Source: Simmondsia chinensis
Lineage: Eukaryota > Streptophyta > Magnoliopsida > Caryophyllales > Simmondsiaceae
Direction of reading: 5' to 3'
Assembly (NCBI GenBank): GCA_018398585.1
Contig: JAGTTD010000014.1
Location: 20,273,387 to 20,337,386, forward strand
DNA length: 64,000 nt
Under the pieces are notes generated by a model. That model saw only the letters and a list, made by a program, of their open reading frames with translations, did no database searches and was not told the DNA's origin. A program made the position numbers and the translations under genes. Below, piece by piece: positions 24,676 through 36,099 of this stretch (the first letter of the stretch is position 1; each line of letters starts with the position of its first letter).

Positions 24676-26948
24676 AACCTAATGGGGTCATGGGGAACGA
24701 GTTCCCAAGTGTTGTTGAGGATTATAGCATTGAATTCATCTGCCATGGCTTCTTGTCATTGAGGGTTTTTGGCAGCCTGTGTGTAGCATGTGCGTTCCTA
24801 AACTACAGTAATGGAGGAGAGGGATAGGGGATACTTAGTCTTACGTATACCTGCCTTGAGTCTAGTTTGCATAGGGTGATTATTAACAGTGGGCACTAGG
24901 GGGACGTCGAGTGAGGGCAGGGACAATTCGGGTGTCGTGCTGGGGGTAGCCGATGTAGCCGGTGCTTCGGCAGTGGTGGGGGCTGCGCTAGGTGCAGGTG
25001 TCACCGGGAGCGACAAGGGAGTACCTAGCCGTGGGTCAAGGTCAGGGTTTGGGTCGGGTCGGGGGCTGGACACGGGGCAGGGGTTCGATCACGGGCTCAG
25101 GGGCAGGATCAGGCCATGGGTCTAGGGGGACCGGACAGGAGCTGGAGTGTGAGTCCTGGGCTTGGTGCAGCGGGGGAAGACCTGCGGCGGCTGAACCCGA
25201 CATCGGGGGCGATGTGGGTAATGAGTTCATTGAGAAGGGCGGTTTTGAGCTCTTCATATGTATATGTTTTGGATGTTTCTCTCCCTCAGAGGAGACCTGG
25301 ACGATAAGGGATGGAGAGTGTGTGGCATCATGCATAGGCGTTGGGGGGGAGACGAGTTCAGTATAAGGAAAACATAATTCATCAGAAACTACATGCCGAC
25401 TTATGTATATTCGATTAGTTTTAGGGTCAAGACACCTGTATCCCTTGTATCGACTGTAAACCTAAGAAAAATACTTTGTAAAGAGCGTGGAGCGATTTTG
25501 TGAGGGGCACAGGATGTGAGGTTTCGGTAACACTCACACCCAAAAACGCAAAAACGTTTATAATCAGGGTTGGAGTTAAACAATTTTTGAAAAGGTGAAG
25601 CGTTGGAAAGCGTTGGAGTTGGGAGACCGTTTATAATAAAACAAGCAGTGCAGAAGGCATCATCCCAAAATTCAAAAGGGTAGTTTTGAGTGAATTAAAA
25701 GCATAGTGCCATTTCAGATAAATGTTGATGGTTGCGCTCCTCCACTCCATTTTGTTCTGGAGTATGAGGACATGATAAGTAGAAGTGAATGCCAGTCTCC
25801 CGACATAGGGCATTTATGTGTCGGTGGTCGTATTCACCTCCCTCATAGCTTAGAAAGATTTTAGTTTTTAAATTAAATTGGTTTCCCACGAGAATTTTAA
25901 AAGAAGTTAAAATTTCGAAAACCTCATATTTGCGCTGCATCGGGTAGAGCCATGTGAATCGTGAAAAATCATCAATAACAAAACATAGTATTTGTATGCG
26001 GATTTTGAAGAAACAGGTGATTGCTATACATCCGAATGTATTAGCTGGAGTGGCATTGTTGTAGTATGATGAACACGATGAAAGGGTAGTTTCTTGGACT
26101 TTCCCAAACAACAAGAATAACATTTATTTGAAAATTTGGAAGCAGAAACATAGTGTTTATTACATAAAAATTCAAGTACTGAACTACCTAGGTGACCAAG
26201 TCTATGATGCCATAGTTCTCTGGTTTTGACACGAGCGACAAGTCCGACATCATGTTGTGAAAAACTATAGAGTGGACTGTTGCTGGGTACTTGAAGAAGC
26301 AGCGTCCCCGTAGCCTTGTCCTTGACACAAAAGAGGTTAGAGTCAAATTCAACCTACAGTTATTGTCTTGACACAATTTCTTGATTGATAAAAGATTATG
26401 TGTGAGTTTAGGGACAAGCATGACGTTTGACAGTTTCAATGGTTTATTACGTGTGGGTATAGATGTGCTTCCAATATGTGTGACAGGTAACAATGCTCCT
26501 TTACCAACAAGGACACCTTTATGACTAGAATAAGGGAGAAGAGTATTGAGGATACCTACATTCGGCGTCATGTGGTTGGTAGCACCACAATGAGGGTACC
26601 TGTTGTAGTTGTGCGGTTCTCCAATAATCATGACTACAAAGGACTGAGATGGCTCAAGGAAGGAGTTGCTGTCAAATCAGTATGGACAGGTGATGGCGGC
26701 ATGACTAGGTTGGGAGCAGATCTGACAAAGTTGTGCGCCAGGACCGAGCACACCTGCATGAGAGTTAGAAGGAGGACAAAAGGGGGGCCGAACTGAGTTG
26801 GGAGCAATAGAGGGGTGCTGTCCGTGGGGCTGTGGTGGACCGGTGGGGCCATTGCAGCCACCACGCTATCCACACTTGTTTCGGTTGCTGCCGCGTCCGC
26901 GGCCAACCCGGCCATTGTAAGGACCGGTGTTGGGTTGACTCGTAGCAA
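24676..26948 (-). pseudogene. Copia protease-integrase-linker, first copy (A)
   Basis: Contains the aspartic protease site degraded to HCGATNHMT (normally DSGATNHMT, so the catalytic Asp is lost) near 26580. A GAG-pre-integrase segment follows (26500-26300), then the integrase core with CFVIDDFSRFTWLYPM and HTPEQNGVEERNHQHLSEMA (26123-25695). After that come FGCECYRNL, a Pro-rich linker and the first residues of RT (near 24700). Integrase is the best preserved domain but has frame breaks near 25640 and 26150. Confidence 0.85.
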
Positions 26949-27218
26949 TTAGAGCATGAGATTGATCAGAATGAGGACATCCAGGTAGCAGTTAAGGGCC
27001 GCCTCTTTGTTAAGAAGGGCGGTTTTGAGCTCTTCATATGTATATGTTTTGGACGTTTGTCGAGTAAACTACGGCAGTAAACCATAAAGATCGAAATGTG
27101 TGAATTCTCTAATAGAAATAGGTGAATCAATGGCAACTAAGTCATCCGTTATTGATTTTAATTCAAAGAGATAAATGTCCATCGTTTTGCCATCTTTACG
27201 GTGAATTATGAGTTGGGT

Positions 27219-28078
27219 TTAGAGGTCAAACTCTTTGGCCATAAAGTGATCTCGAAAACGTTTAGCTAAGGCATCCCGCATGGCCTTTGACGGTAGGTGG
27301 CGAACAATGTCGTTGATTAAAGGACGAGATATGGTGGCAGCAATGCAGGATCTAAGACTTTGATCCATGCGGACCCACGTTATATAGTCAGAATTAGGAC
27401 CCATTTGGTTGCGTTATTTCGGCAGTGGGCATGGATAAGTAACATCAATGAACCCTAATAATTGGTGGGCGAGTAGTAACATATTAAATTGTTCATGCCA
27501 GGTGGGGTAGTCTGATGTTGTTTCGAGTTGAATTGTTACAATACTCGTGATATTAGAGAGGGGTAGGACTATTGGGAAGTTGGGGTGGGTTTGTGGCACT
27601 TTGGTAAAGGGAGAGCGCAGAGGTGCCACAGCACCTCCAGAACCAACGCTAGGGAGCATCGATGGGAGGGGGAGGGAGACACCACCATTGCTGGTGCCAG
27701 CGGCACAGCCATCAGGCGGCTGACCCGCCAGCCCAGCTCGGGTGGTCGGAAAAAAAGAGGGAAAGGAGGGGGGGGGGGGGGGGAATGGGATGCCTAGATT
27801 AAATGCCGAGTTCACTGTAGGCCTCCCAAGTGGTGGTGGAGTACCGGAGATGGCGACATCGATATCGACCAACCAAGGAGAGAAACGTCGGGAAGGGTGA
27901 AGCTGAAATGGGGGACGTCGGTCACCAGGTCCGACATGGGGAGAGAGGTGTCGGGTTGCACTGGTGGGGAGCCGGCACTGGGTCTCTCGGTCTCCACCAG
28001 GCTCCTGGTGGGGCCGCCGTGAGCGGGGCGAGGGGAAGAGAGGGTGTTTGCGTAGGTTTGACTAGAATTAGTTGCCAT
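27219..28078 (-). pseudogene. Copia gag pseudogene
   Basis: Capsid-like gag at the 5' end of the element. The first ATG (28078) opens a Ser/Pro-rich stretch. After a frame change at about 27870 a Pro-rich segment leads to TTSDYPTWHEQFNMLLLAH, typical of plant copia gag (UBN2-like). MGPNSDYITWVRMDQSLRSC follows across another break at 27410. The CCHC knuckle expected before the protease is not recognisable. A 16-bp G run (27768-27783) lies in it. Confidence 0.75.
27768..27783. repeat. 16-bp poly(G) tract
   Basis: G16 on the plus strand inside the copia gag pseudogene, giving a proline run in the sense frame. Confidence 0.95.
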
Positions 28079-28206
28079 TAAATTATAAGAAAGAAAAGAA
28101 ATTCAGAGAAAAAGAAACAATAATAGAGAATTCAATACAAGTCAAAGAAAATTAAACGATAGCGGAAGCAAAAAAAAAAAAAAAGAAAAATTAAATCAGA
28201 GTGAGA

Positions 28207-28218
28207 GCTCTGATACTA
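28207..28218 (-). other. Copia primer-binding site
   Basis: On the minus strand TAGTATCAGAGC, one mismatch from TGGTATCAGAGC, the common plant LTR-element site complementary to initiator tRNA-Met. It lies 2 nt from the LTR edge. Confidence 0.8.
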
Positions 28219-28220
28219 TA

Positions 28221-28396
28221 TGAAAGCACAATACTTATATATTTGAACAAATAAAGATGAGGACAAGAGTGCCTATTTATGGGCAAGGTAGCTAGTACAA
28301 TGCGTCTAGAATATTCCTACAATACAAGGCATCTAGAATATCACATTCCTCTTGTTTACATAAATAGTGAGATCATCTAGAATATTCTTCTAATAG
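28221..28396 (-). repeat. Copia 5' LTR
   Basis: Intact 176-bp LTR starting TGAAAGCACAATACTTATAT on the plus strand. It matches the pieces of the left LTR at 19453-19473, 20372-20431 and 21031-21125 with only scattered differences. Confidence 0.85.
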
Positions 28397-30311
28397 AAAT
28401 TACCACTTATTTTTCTTCTTTATCCCCTCAATTGTTTATTATACTCCTATCATAGTATATAGATTAGGAGTACAAATTTTACACAAAATATTTGCAAATT
28501 AAATATGAAAATAAAACTTTTTTCAAGAGTTTAAAACCAATTTCCAAAAGTCTAAAGGTTGGAAAAATTAAATTTGATGTCGCTCGCCAAAGAAGACGGC
28601 GAGATCAAGATGATGATTGTGGGAGAATATGGAACATTGTAAGTTTACATATTCACTTTTTTCGTGAAAATTAATACTTTTTGCTAGAATTTCATATAGC
28701 TATAATATATTTTCTTTTAGTTTGACTTTTTTGTTAATTTAATTATTATATTTTAGAATAATGTCAATACAGTTTGTGTACAATTTGTATCATGCTAATT
28801 TGATGTTGAATTGTTGTATTTATATTGGGTTTAAATTAGTTTTAATGTTCATAATTATATTCCCTGCTTATGCGGGAGCCTTGAGGCATTGGGTGGTTGT
28901 TGTTGTTGCTGTTGTTCATAATTATATTACGTGGGTTTAAATTTGGTCAACATGTGATTTATATGGGGATGTCAATTGACTTTTAAGAAAGTAAAGCCAA
29001 ATATTTGCAAATGTAAAAAAAATGTTCTAGATTGATTCCTTAATAAAACAAAACAATTGAGTACAAAGTACCAACACAAGAATAATAATATATAGTAGCA
29101 ATATTTAATACAAAATAATAATAACACAGAAATAATAGTATTTTGATGAAGAAATGTTGGACAAAATTTAACTCCAAAACAATGGTGTAAATAGTATTAC
29201 TTCCATTATTTATCATATGTGACACCCGCAACTTCTATTTTCATCAATTGCACTCCCTAAATTGTTGATGAAATTAGTTTAACTTCTTCAATTTTCTTAA
29301 TACATCAATGACGTCTCAGTAACTATTAACAAAAAAACAATTTGATCCCCTAATGTTAAAAAAAGGTTCAACTATCCTAATATTTGGTACTATATTTTAT
29401 AAGTGTTCTAAGATTTTAAAATATTTTATAGGTACCCAAAACTTTCAAAACTTTGTTTTCATGTGTTCTCCTCATAACTCTATTATGATTATATTAAATT
29501 ATGGTGATGTGGCACCTCTGGGCATTGAAAGTATATTATCAAATCTTGGAATACCTAAACTAAATTTTATTTAAGATTTTTCAAGTGTTTCATGTGTTTG
29601 ATAAATTTTGCTAAATTTAAGGTATCAAATTGATCTTAGTTAATTGTTTGGGGGCCCCTCTGATGCAAATAGCAGTTTACGGAGTCATATTGATTTTGAC
29701 CAATAGTTCGAGAGTGTCTTTAATGAAATTAAAAAAAATTTCATAACTTTTCAACAATATATAAAGTAAATGTGAAAAAGGTAAAATGTGAACAACTAAA
29801 ATAAAATTTACTATATGAATGGCAATTGATTGAGCTATGAGAGTAACATTGAAAGAAATTATAAAATCATGATAATTTATTATAACAGTTAGAAATAAAT
29901 CATGTACTCCTTGCTAGAATTAATCGAAAGACATATAATTGGCATATTTACAAGTTAATGAACTAGGATTTAACAACAAAGTTGTCAATATAAATAAATA
30001 TAAGTTACCCATTTATTAATCGTGTTGAATCAATTGTTAAAAAAGGTTTGGACACCATTTTAAAAAAATTTCATGTAACACAGATATGGACAAAGACACA
30101 TTTCGGAGGCCCAACATTTGCCCTAATTCATGGGGACGTCTATGAATTTGGCTGAGTTATTTAAATAATTAGTCCGTAATACTTTTAAACTTGTTCAAAT
30201 TAGTTACTCATATTTTCTTTTATTTAAAATAGTCCTCAATATTTGTAACTTTGTTCAAATTGGCCCCTCATCTTTCTATTTGCTCAAAACGGTCTATAAT
30301 ATTTTATTTTA
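28397..30311. other. AT-rich stretch without a recognisable gene
   Basis: AT-rich DNA with no motif-bearing ORF. It holds one short SINE tail (28862-28913) and, near 30155-30330, three imperfect repeats of about 60 bp built around TTGTTCAAATTAGTCCCTCA. Confidence 0.6.
28862..28913 (+). mobile_element. SINE, 3' tail only (52 bp)
   Basis: Contains CCCTGCTTATGCGGGAGCC, TTGAGGCATTGGGTGG and a TTG-repeat tail, the 3' module shared with the other SINEs here. It is flanked by a perfect 15-bp duplication GTTCATAATTATATT (28847-28861 and 28914-28928). It is therefore a genuine, extremely 5'-truncated retrotransposition event. Confidence 0.85.
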
Positions 30312-31690
30312 AAACAAATTAGTCCCTTACTTTTTAAAATTTTTTTCCTAATTTTGGTTTGATACGAAAAAAGTTATAAATATTACAACAATTAATCTAA
30401 AAAATAACCCAACTACAACTCAATATACCAAAAAAATAACTCAACTCTATTTTCTAACAAAAAAAAAAGGAGAAAATCCCAACTATAACTTTTCTACCAA
30501 AAAATAATCAAACTCTAAAATTAATATAAAAATAACCCAACCTAAAAATTTGATTTAAAAAACATTGAATTGTGGTGCGTGGAATGATGCTCCAACAATA
30601 TATTTTTCTTCTCCATATTTTTGGTTTGGCTTGTTCTCTGTAAGACTGCAAATGAGCCAAGTTGGCTCTTGAGCCTGTTTGACTTGACTTGTTAAGGGCT
30701 TGGCTTGGGTTTATCTAAACCGACTCGAGAGCTTGCTCGACTCATTTCAGGGTGGCTCGTTTACATAAACAAGCCAAATCAAACCAAGGCCGACTCGACT
30801 CAAAAGGCTTACGAATCGGCTTGTTTTCAGGCTCATGAGCCGGCTTGATTATTGGCTCGCATGTCTACCTTGCAGAATTGAGTTATATGTATGTTTTTTT
30901 TAACTCTTATTTCTAATTTTCATACATAATTTATTTTATTACACTTTTCTGAAAATCCATGTGATAATAATCGTAAATGAGTTTAACAAGCCTAATAAAT
31001 AAGCTTAACAAGCCTAATAAATGAGCCCAATGAGTCAGCAAAACTCAACGAGCCAACTCGTCAAATAATTAAGTGTAAATGATACTAATACCAAGCAGTC
31101 ACATTTAGTAAAGGAGTTGAGTCGAGCATAGATATGCGGCTCGGTTAGATAAATGATATCGATACTGAGCTGGTCTCATTTAATTAACGAGCCGAGCAAA
31201 GCAAGCTGTGGTTCAGTTCGGCTTGGCTCATTTGCAGCCCTAATTTTCTGCTTGTATTCCTCTATTGTTTTGCTTGTTCTTTGCTCGGGATGTTGTCTTT
31301 TTGTGGGGTTGTACTCAATTATTGAAAAAGTATATTTTTAGTTTGGTTAGGTTGGAAAAGAAATTAAGCCAAGCCAAAAGTACATAGAAAAAATATATTG
31401 TGGGAGCGACATACCACACGCTATGCTAGCCACCAATTCAGTATTTTTTAAAATTAATTTTAGAGTCGGTTATTTTTTGGTAGAAAAATTAGAGTTGGGT
31501 TATTTTTTGGTTAGAAAATAGAGTTGGGTTATTTTTTGGTAGAAAAGATAGAGTTGGGTTATTTTTAATTAGAAAATAAAATTGTGTTATTTTTTGGTAT
31601 ATTAACATATAATCTGGTTATTTTTAGATTAATTATTGTAAATATTAAGAATTGTTTTTTAAAATGAGGAAATTAATTTAAACAGACAAA
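30312..31690. repeat. Fold-back element with ~300-bp inverted arms
   Basis: The left arm (about 30312-30635) and right arm (about 31330-31690) are inverted copies, each built from repeats of a ~28-38-bp word such as AAAAATAACCCAACTCTA. The TGGTGCGTGG/GTGGTATG-type word and the ATATATTTTTC region also pair. The space between the arms is mostly occupied by a hAT-like element. RNA across the locus could form a long hairpin. Confidence 0.7.
30641..31242. mobile_element. Non-autonomous hAT-like element inside the fold-back
   Basis: About 602 bp with terminal inverted repeats: left TAAGACTGCAAATGAGCCAA, right complement TAGGGCTGCAAATGAGCCAA. The flanking 8-mers GTTCTCTG and ATTTTCTG agree at six of eight positions, consistent with an aged hAT duplication. 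The interior is rich in GAGCCAAG/GGCTTG words and has no transposase. Confidence 0.75.
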
Positions 31691-31699
31691 CCGTGTAAT

Positions 31700-31941
31700 T
31701 TAGGGTTCATTTACAGGAATTAAGGCACCAAATTCCATTAGAATTCTAAAGTTAAGCGTGTTAATGCGAGAAAATATCAGAATGTGTGACCTTCTGGAAA
31801 GTCCTCGTGTTGCCAACCTTATAAGGTTGAGGGTCCTCAAAAATAGCCTTTTGGTAGGGTTAGACCCTGAAAGAATAAGGCTCTATACATCCATCCCTCC
31901 CGGACCCTGTTTACGTGGGAGCCTCAACGCACTGTTGTTGT
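31700..31941 (+). mobile_element. SINE with 5S rRNA-derived head (full length)
   Basis: A 242-bp insertion flanked by a perfect 16-bp duplication AGACAAACCGTGTAAT (31684-31699 and 31942-31957). The first ~115 bp follow plant 5S rRNA almost end to end: AGGCACCAAATTCCATTAGA, AAGTTAAGCGTG and GTGACCTTCTGGAAAGTCCT, then CGTGTTGC. The second half is the tail shared by other SINEs here (GGCTCTATACATCC, CGGACCCTG, GGGAGCCTC) and ends in TTG repeats. A pol III internal promoter of 5S type (box A and box C positions) is implied but mutated. Confidence 0.85.
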
Positions 31942-31999
31942 AGACAAACCGTGTAATATAACTCGAGTTTGGGCTGACATGCAGCAGGAGGCCCAATAT

Positions 32000-32174
32000 G
32001 AACTCAATAAACGAAGCCACTTCGTTTATGTGTTCGAGGCCAGCCTTTTCGAACATTTTAAACCCTACTCTGGTGAGAGCGAAGCGCAGACCAGTGGTGA
32101 CGATCGCGGCCGACAACAGCATCAGCGGGGCGTTTTACTCTCGGTGAAGAGCTCGACGGATTTCTAGTCTGTTC
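32000..32174 (+). other. Possible non-coding first exon of DRE2
   Basis: GC-richer, non-repetitive stretch ending in a good donor (CTGTTCAG followed by GTACCCTCAG, exon edge near 32175) and followed by a pyrimidine-rich intron-like start. The DRE2 start codon 12.7 kb downstream is itself preceded by a good acceptor (TTAATCTGGCAG, 44841-44852). This fits a 5' UTR intron swollen by transposons. It is inferred only; a separate neighbouring gene fragment is equally possible. Confidence 0.35.
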
Positions 32175-32270
32175 AGGTACCCTCAGTTCATCTCGCAATT
32201 GATTCTCTCTCTTTTTCTCTCCCCCTAGGGTTCAGTTGAGCGCTGTTTGTCGGAGGAACTAGGAGGAGTC

Positions 32271-32347
32271 TGGTACAGTTAAAACTGTATCAATCTAGAA
32301 AATTGAGGGAGACATAGAAATAATAAGGGAAGGAGAGAGTTTGATTA
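32271..32347 (-). repeat. Truncated LTR copy
   Basis: Matches the first ~75 bp of the 37401-37700 LTR (TGGTACAGTTAAAACTGTAT, then CAATCTAGAAA and GAGGGAGA). It stops where the gypsy 5' LTR begins. Confidence 0.75.
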
Positions 32348-32858
32348 TGATACAAATGGGCCCAACCCAGGAAGGATCCCACAGACCTTACCCCTTATCG
32401 CCAGGCCCAACCCAGCTGCCAGGCCCACACCAACATCATCCCAGGCACCCGAATTCAGCCCAAACGGCCCAGACGCCCTTCCAACAACTCCCGAGCCACA
32501 TCAGCACCAGCAGCAGAGCATCCCTAACTATTAGGTATTTTAGATATTTTCCCCTCTTGTATGCGTAGTATAAAGAGATAGAGATGAGCTAGGGTTTGGG
32601 TATATTTATTGATGAATGTTATTCTCTATCTCCCCCAAATTCTCTTTCTATTCTCTCCCATATCTTCTTCTACTTCTCCCCCCTTTCCCAAATATTTGTA
32701 ATTAAGTACTATTTTCTATACAATATGCAAACGGGATAGCAATCTAGCTATCCCGTAAGCCTTCGTACTGAGATTGAGAGTGTTGGATTGTGTGATATTA
32801 GCTTGGATTGTGTGAGTTTGAATTGATTTGGGTAGGATCCCATCTTGGATCTTATTAA
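32348..32858 (+). repeat. Gypsy 5' LTR (right edge approximate)
   Basis: Begins TGATACAAATGGGCCCAACC and runs to the primer-binding site. It contains a TATAAAG box at 32569-32575, about 290 bp before the PBS, and pyrimidine-rich downstream sequence as in many plant LTRs. Without a second LTR copy the exact edges cannot be proven. Confidence 0.55.
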
Positions 32859-32859
32859 T

Positions 32860-32871
32860 TGGTATCAGAGC
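32860..32871 (+). other. Gypsy primer-binding site
   Basis: TGGTATCAGAGC, complementary to the 3' end of plant initiator tRNA-Met, directly before the gag leader. Confidence 0.85.
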
Positions 32872-33184
32872 ATCCCTTCCTCGGGCTACAATCAAGGCTC
32901 TATATGGCATCGATGGCTGACAACACTAGGCAACAGATGACAATGAGGGATTTGGATGAGAAATTGGATCGGCTCTGTGATGAAATGGCAGAAGCCATGG
33001 CTGAGATGAGACGTATGATGAATCGCTTGTCATTGTAGATGAGGACTGTAGCGGGTAATCAGCATGCTAATCAGGCACTGCCGCCTCCTCCATTGCGGCG
33101 CAACAATCCAACTCCAAGCACGGATCAATTTCCCCGGCTCTTGATCATCATTTAAGGCGAGGTAATTATCAATTCCCTACTCAC

Positions 33185-34969
33185 TTGACTAAGATAGAAT
33201 TTCCTAGATTCAGTGGGCAGAGTGATGTGGTTGATTGGATATACCAGTGTGAGCGGTATTTCCTACTTGACCAGACGCCAGAGGAAATGAAATCCATGCA
33301 TGCTAGTGTAGCTTTGGAAGTCGCTGCCTTGGGTTGGCATAACGCCTACCGACAATCTTGGCCCATTGGGGTCGCCATCCCTTGGGATGTTTATTCTGCG
33401 GAGATTTGGGAGAGATTCTCTAAATCTACACAAAACCCTCTTACCGAGCTGACAAAGCTCAAACAAACCGGGAGCCTTGATGAGTATTTGACTGCCTTTG
33501 AGCCCTTGGTTAGTCGTAGTGGGCTCAACGAAGAGCAAAAAGTTAGCGTGTTTATGGGCGGTTTATGTGAGGATTTGGCGGGCTGGTTGAAACTATTTAA
33601 GCCCAACACATTACAAGAAGCCGTCACGCTAGCTCAGCTGCAGGAGAAGAACTGTGAGTATATAGAGCGTGTTACGAGAAAAAACCCCGCCAAAACGGCA
33701 CCCCTGTTACCACTTCTGGGTAGCGCTACTAGAGCACCTACTCATCCGCCAACTAGGGTACCGCCAAATAGACTGCTAGCGTTACTCGCACTGCCAACTA
33801 TGAACCCGCTAGCGGCTCGTCCGCGAGGGTTATCGCCAGCGGATCTGGATGATCTACGGGCCCGCAATCTCTGCTTCTATTGCCGGGAACCTTTCACGCT
33901 AGGTCACGTGTGCCCTATTCGGCGCCGGGTGCAGATGTTCTGGATTGAGGCGACGAACGATGAACCGGATCCGGAGCCTTTGGCAACCGACGCGGAACCA
34001 GCCCCGGATCCACACATATCTTTACACACACTCCATGGAATGGCTCAATGCCAAGCCATCCGGGTTCAGGGTTACTTTGGAAAGCGACCTCTGAGTATCC
34101 TTGTTGACAGTGGAAATACCCACAACTTCCTTGATGCTCATCTGGGTTGTAGTTTGGGTTGCTTGGTTGATAGTGCTCAACCGCCATCTGTTATCGTTGC
34201 TGACGGTAAACAAATATCTTGTACGGGCATGTGTCATGGATTTTGCTGGTCAGTGGTTGCGTATTTTGGGGGAAGTTCGTTGGAACTTCGATGCTCTCAT
34301 TATGAAATTTTGCTTGGCGGGACAAGAATATGTTCTTCGCGGTATCCGGGACATGGTCTTAAGGCGGTATCTGAGAACACCATCTCATTGCTCCTCTCTC
34401 AGCCTGCTTCATTCTTCGCCTTAACCGTGGACCAGCTGGGTCAACATTCTTTCCTTAGCCCGTATATAGCCAACCTTGACCCGTTTGAAGAACCCTTGGC
34501 GTTACAACTACTTTTGGAAGAGTATGTTGATGTGTTCACGCCAAGTACAGACGCTCCGCCATCTCGTCCCGGTTCCCTCAAGGAGGGTAGCAACCCTGTC
34601 AATATTCACCCATACCGGTACTCGGTGTTCCATAAGGATGTCATTGACGCCTTAATTCAAGAAATGTTAGAGGCAGGCGTCATCCGAAACAGTAACTCCC
34701 CTTTTGCTTCACCTGTTTTGCTGGTCAAGAAGAAGGACGGTTCTTGGCGGCGCATTGACTACAGGGCGTTGAATAAAATGACAATCAAGGACAAGTTTTC
34801 GATTCCAATTATGGAAGAGTTACTCGATGAACTTGAAGGGGCTTTGTTTTTCACTAAACTGGACTTGAAATCGGGCTATTGGCGGATCCGCATGGTACTG
34901 ATGATATTTACAAGACGGCTTATGAGTGACATCTTCGATCCCCTCCTTCGCCACTATGTTCTTCAATGA
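33185..34969 (+). pseudogene. Gypsy gag-protease-RT (5' part) pseudogene
   Basis: Longest open frame of the window (594 codons). The order is gag core (KIEFPRFSGQSDVVDWIYQC near the start, then LTELTKLKQTGSLDEYLTAF), zinc knuckle LCFYCREPFTLGHVC near residue 230, aspartic protease LVDSGNTHNF near residue 308, and RT N terminus (NIHPYRYSVF, then LLVKKKDGSWRRIDYRALNK and TKLDLKSGYWRIRM). The catalytic YVDD segment is missing: after about 34905 the frame jumps to the FNDI region, a deletion. Upstream sequence (32900-33180) is also gag-like but closed by a stop. Confidence 0.85.
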
Positions 34970-35888
34970 CATATATAGTGCTACATGGTCCCAACACTTG
35001 GTGCATATCAGCTCCGTACTATAGATACTCCGTCAACACCACCTTGTAGCAAATAAGGCGAAGTGCACCTTCGGGTCCAGGTGAATTGAATATCTTGATC
35101 ACTTTGTCAAAGGCAACGGGGTATCAGCTGATCCGACAAAGTTGGCGGCAGTCACTTAGTGGCCCCGCCAACGATTGTCAAGCAGCTTCAGGGTTTTTTG
35201 GGGCTTTCTAGCTATTACTGGCGGTGCATTGCACAATATGGGATCATTGCTCGGCCTTTGACGAAATTACTGCAAAAGGATAACTTCGGGTGGAGCCCCG
35301 AAGCTTAAGACGCCTTTGAACGCCTGAAACAGGCTCGCATCAGCCCCAGTCTTGGCCCTTCCTGATTTCGCCAATACATTCGTAATTGAGACAGACGCTT
35401 CTGGAGTAGGCATTGGTGCGGTATTGATGCAAGAAGAACGTCCCATCTTCTTCATCAGCAGAACCTTGTCCCAGCGGCATCAGTCACTATTCGTTTACGA
35501 ATGCGAGCTTCTCGCCGCGGTCTTTGCAGTTGAAAAGCAGCAACAGTATCTTACCGGATGCCATTTTATCATTTGAACATATCAGCAAAGTCTCAAGTTT
35601 CTATTAGAGCAACGCCTTTCGACTTCTGTTCAATTCTTGTGGTTAGCGAGTCTCATCGGTTGCGATTATGACATCGTTTACAAGAAGGGGGCTGATAACC
35701 GGGCTGCTGATGCCCTTTCTTGCCTAACGAGCTCGGAAGTTTTATGCATGGCGCTGTCTGCTATATCATCCGACTTCTATGAAACTCTAAGAGCATCTTG
35801 GCGCGAGGATCTTGCCCTTCGTCAACTTATTTCTGACAAAGTAGTGGAACCACTGTCACACCCGCGTTTCACTTGGCACCAAGATTAG
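34950..35888 (+). pseudogene. Gypsy RT C-terminal and RNase H pseudogene
   Basis: RT remnant FNDIYSATWSQHLVHI and then LRQHHLVANKAKCTFG with stops, followed by RNase [37 protein letters not shown] and LKFLLEQRLS. The segment YKKGADNRAADALSCL ends the domain. Stop codons at about 35574 and 35886 and several frame changes make it non-functional. Confidence 0.8.
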
Positions 35889-36099
35889 CTTCGCCATTAT
35901 GGGAGGTTTGTTGTTGGCGCCAACCCTCTACTCCGCCAGAACATCTTACTTTGGATGCATGACTCTCCTCAGGGGGCATTTCGGTGTGGAACCAACCTAC
36001 AAACGAGCTCAACCGTTATTTTATTGGCCCGGCCTTAAATGAGACGTTCAAGCTTAAATCCGAAACTGCTTTACTTGCCAACAGAACAAGTATGAAACT

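Larger units (their letters stand above)
19453..28396 (-). mobile_element. Ty1/copia LTR retrotransposon, decayed and rearranged
   Basis: Minus-strand element with gag, protease, integrase, RT and RNase H in the copia order. The right (5') LTR is 28221-28396. The left (3') LTR is 19453-21125 once a Helitron-like insertion and a hAT element are removed. Both LTRs are then about 176 bp. A primer-binding site and a polypurine tract lie beside them. The internal region carries a ~2-kb tandem duplication of protease-integrase-linker with an inverted gag piece between copies. All ORFs are broken. Confidence 0.85.

Noticed and set aside
31700..31815. A genuine 5S rRNA gene
   Set aside because: Too diverged, joined without a break to the SINE tail, inside one target-site duplication, and not in a 5S tandem array.
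31700..31941. Cassandra-type TRIM LTR (plant LTRs that carry 5S sequence)
   Set aside because: No primer-binding site or polypurine tract is adjacent, the duplication is 16 bp and not 5 bp, and the 3' end is a TTG repeat shared with short truncated SINE copies.
31979..32167. A 62-aa coding frame in the putative first exon
   Set aside because: No homology recognised, and it ends at an apparent splice donor; better read as untranslated leader.
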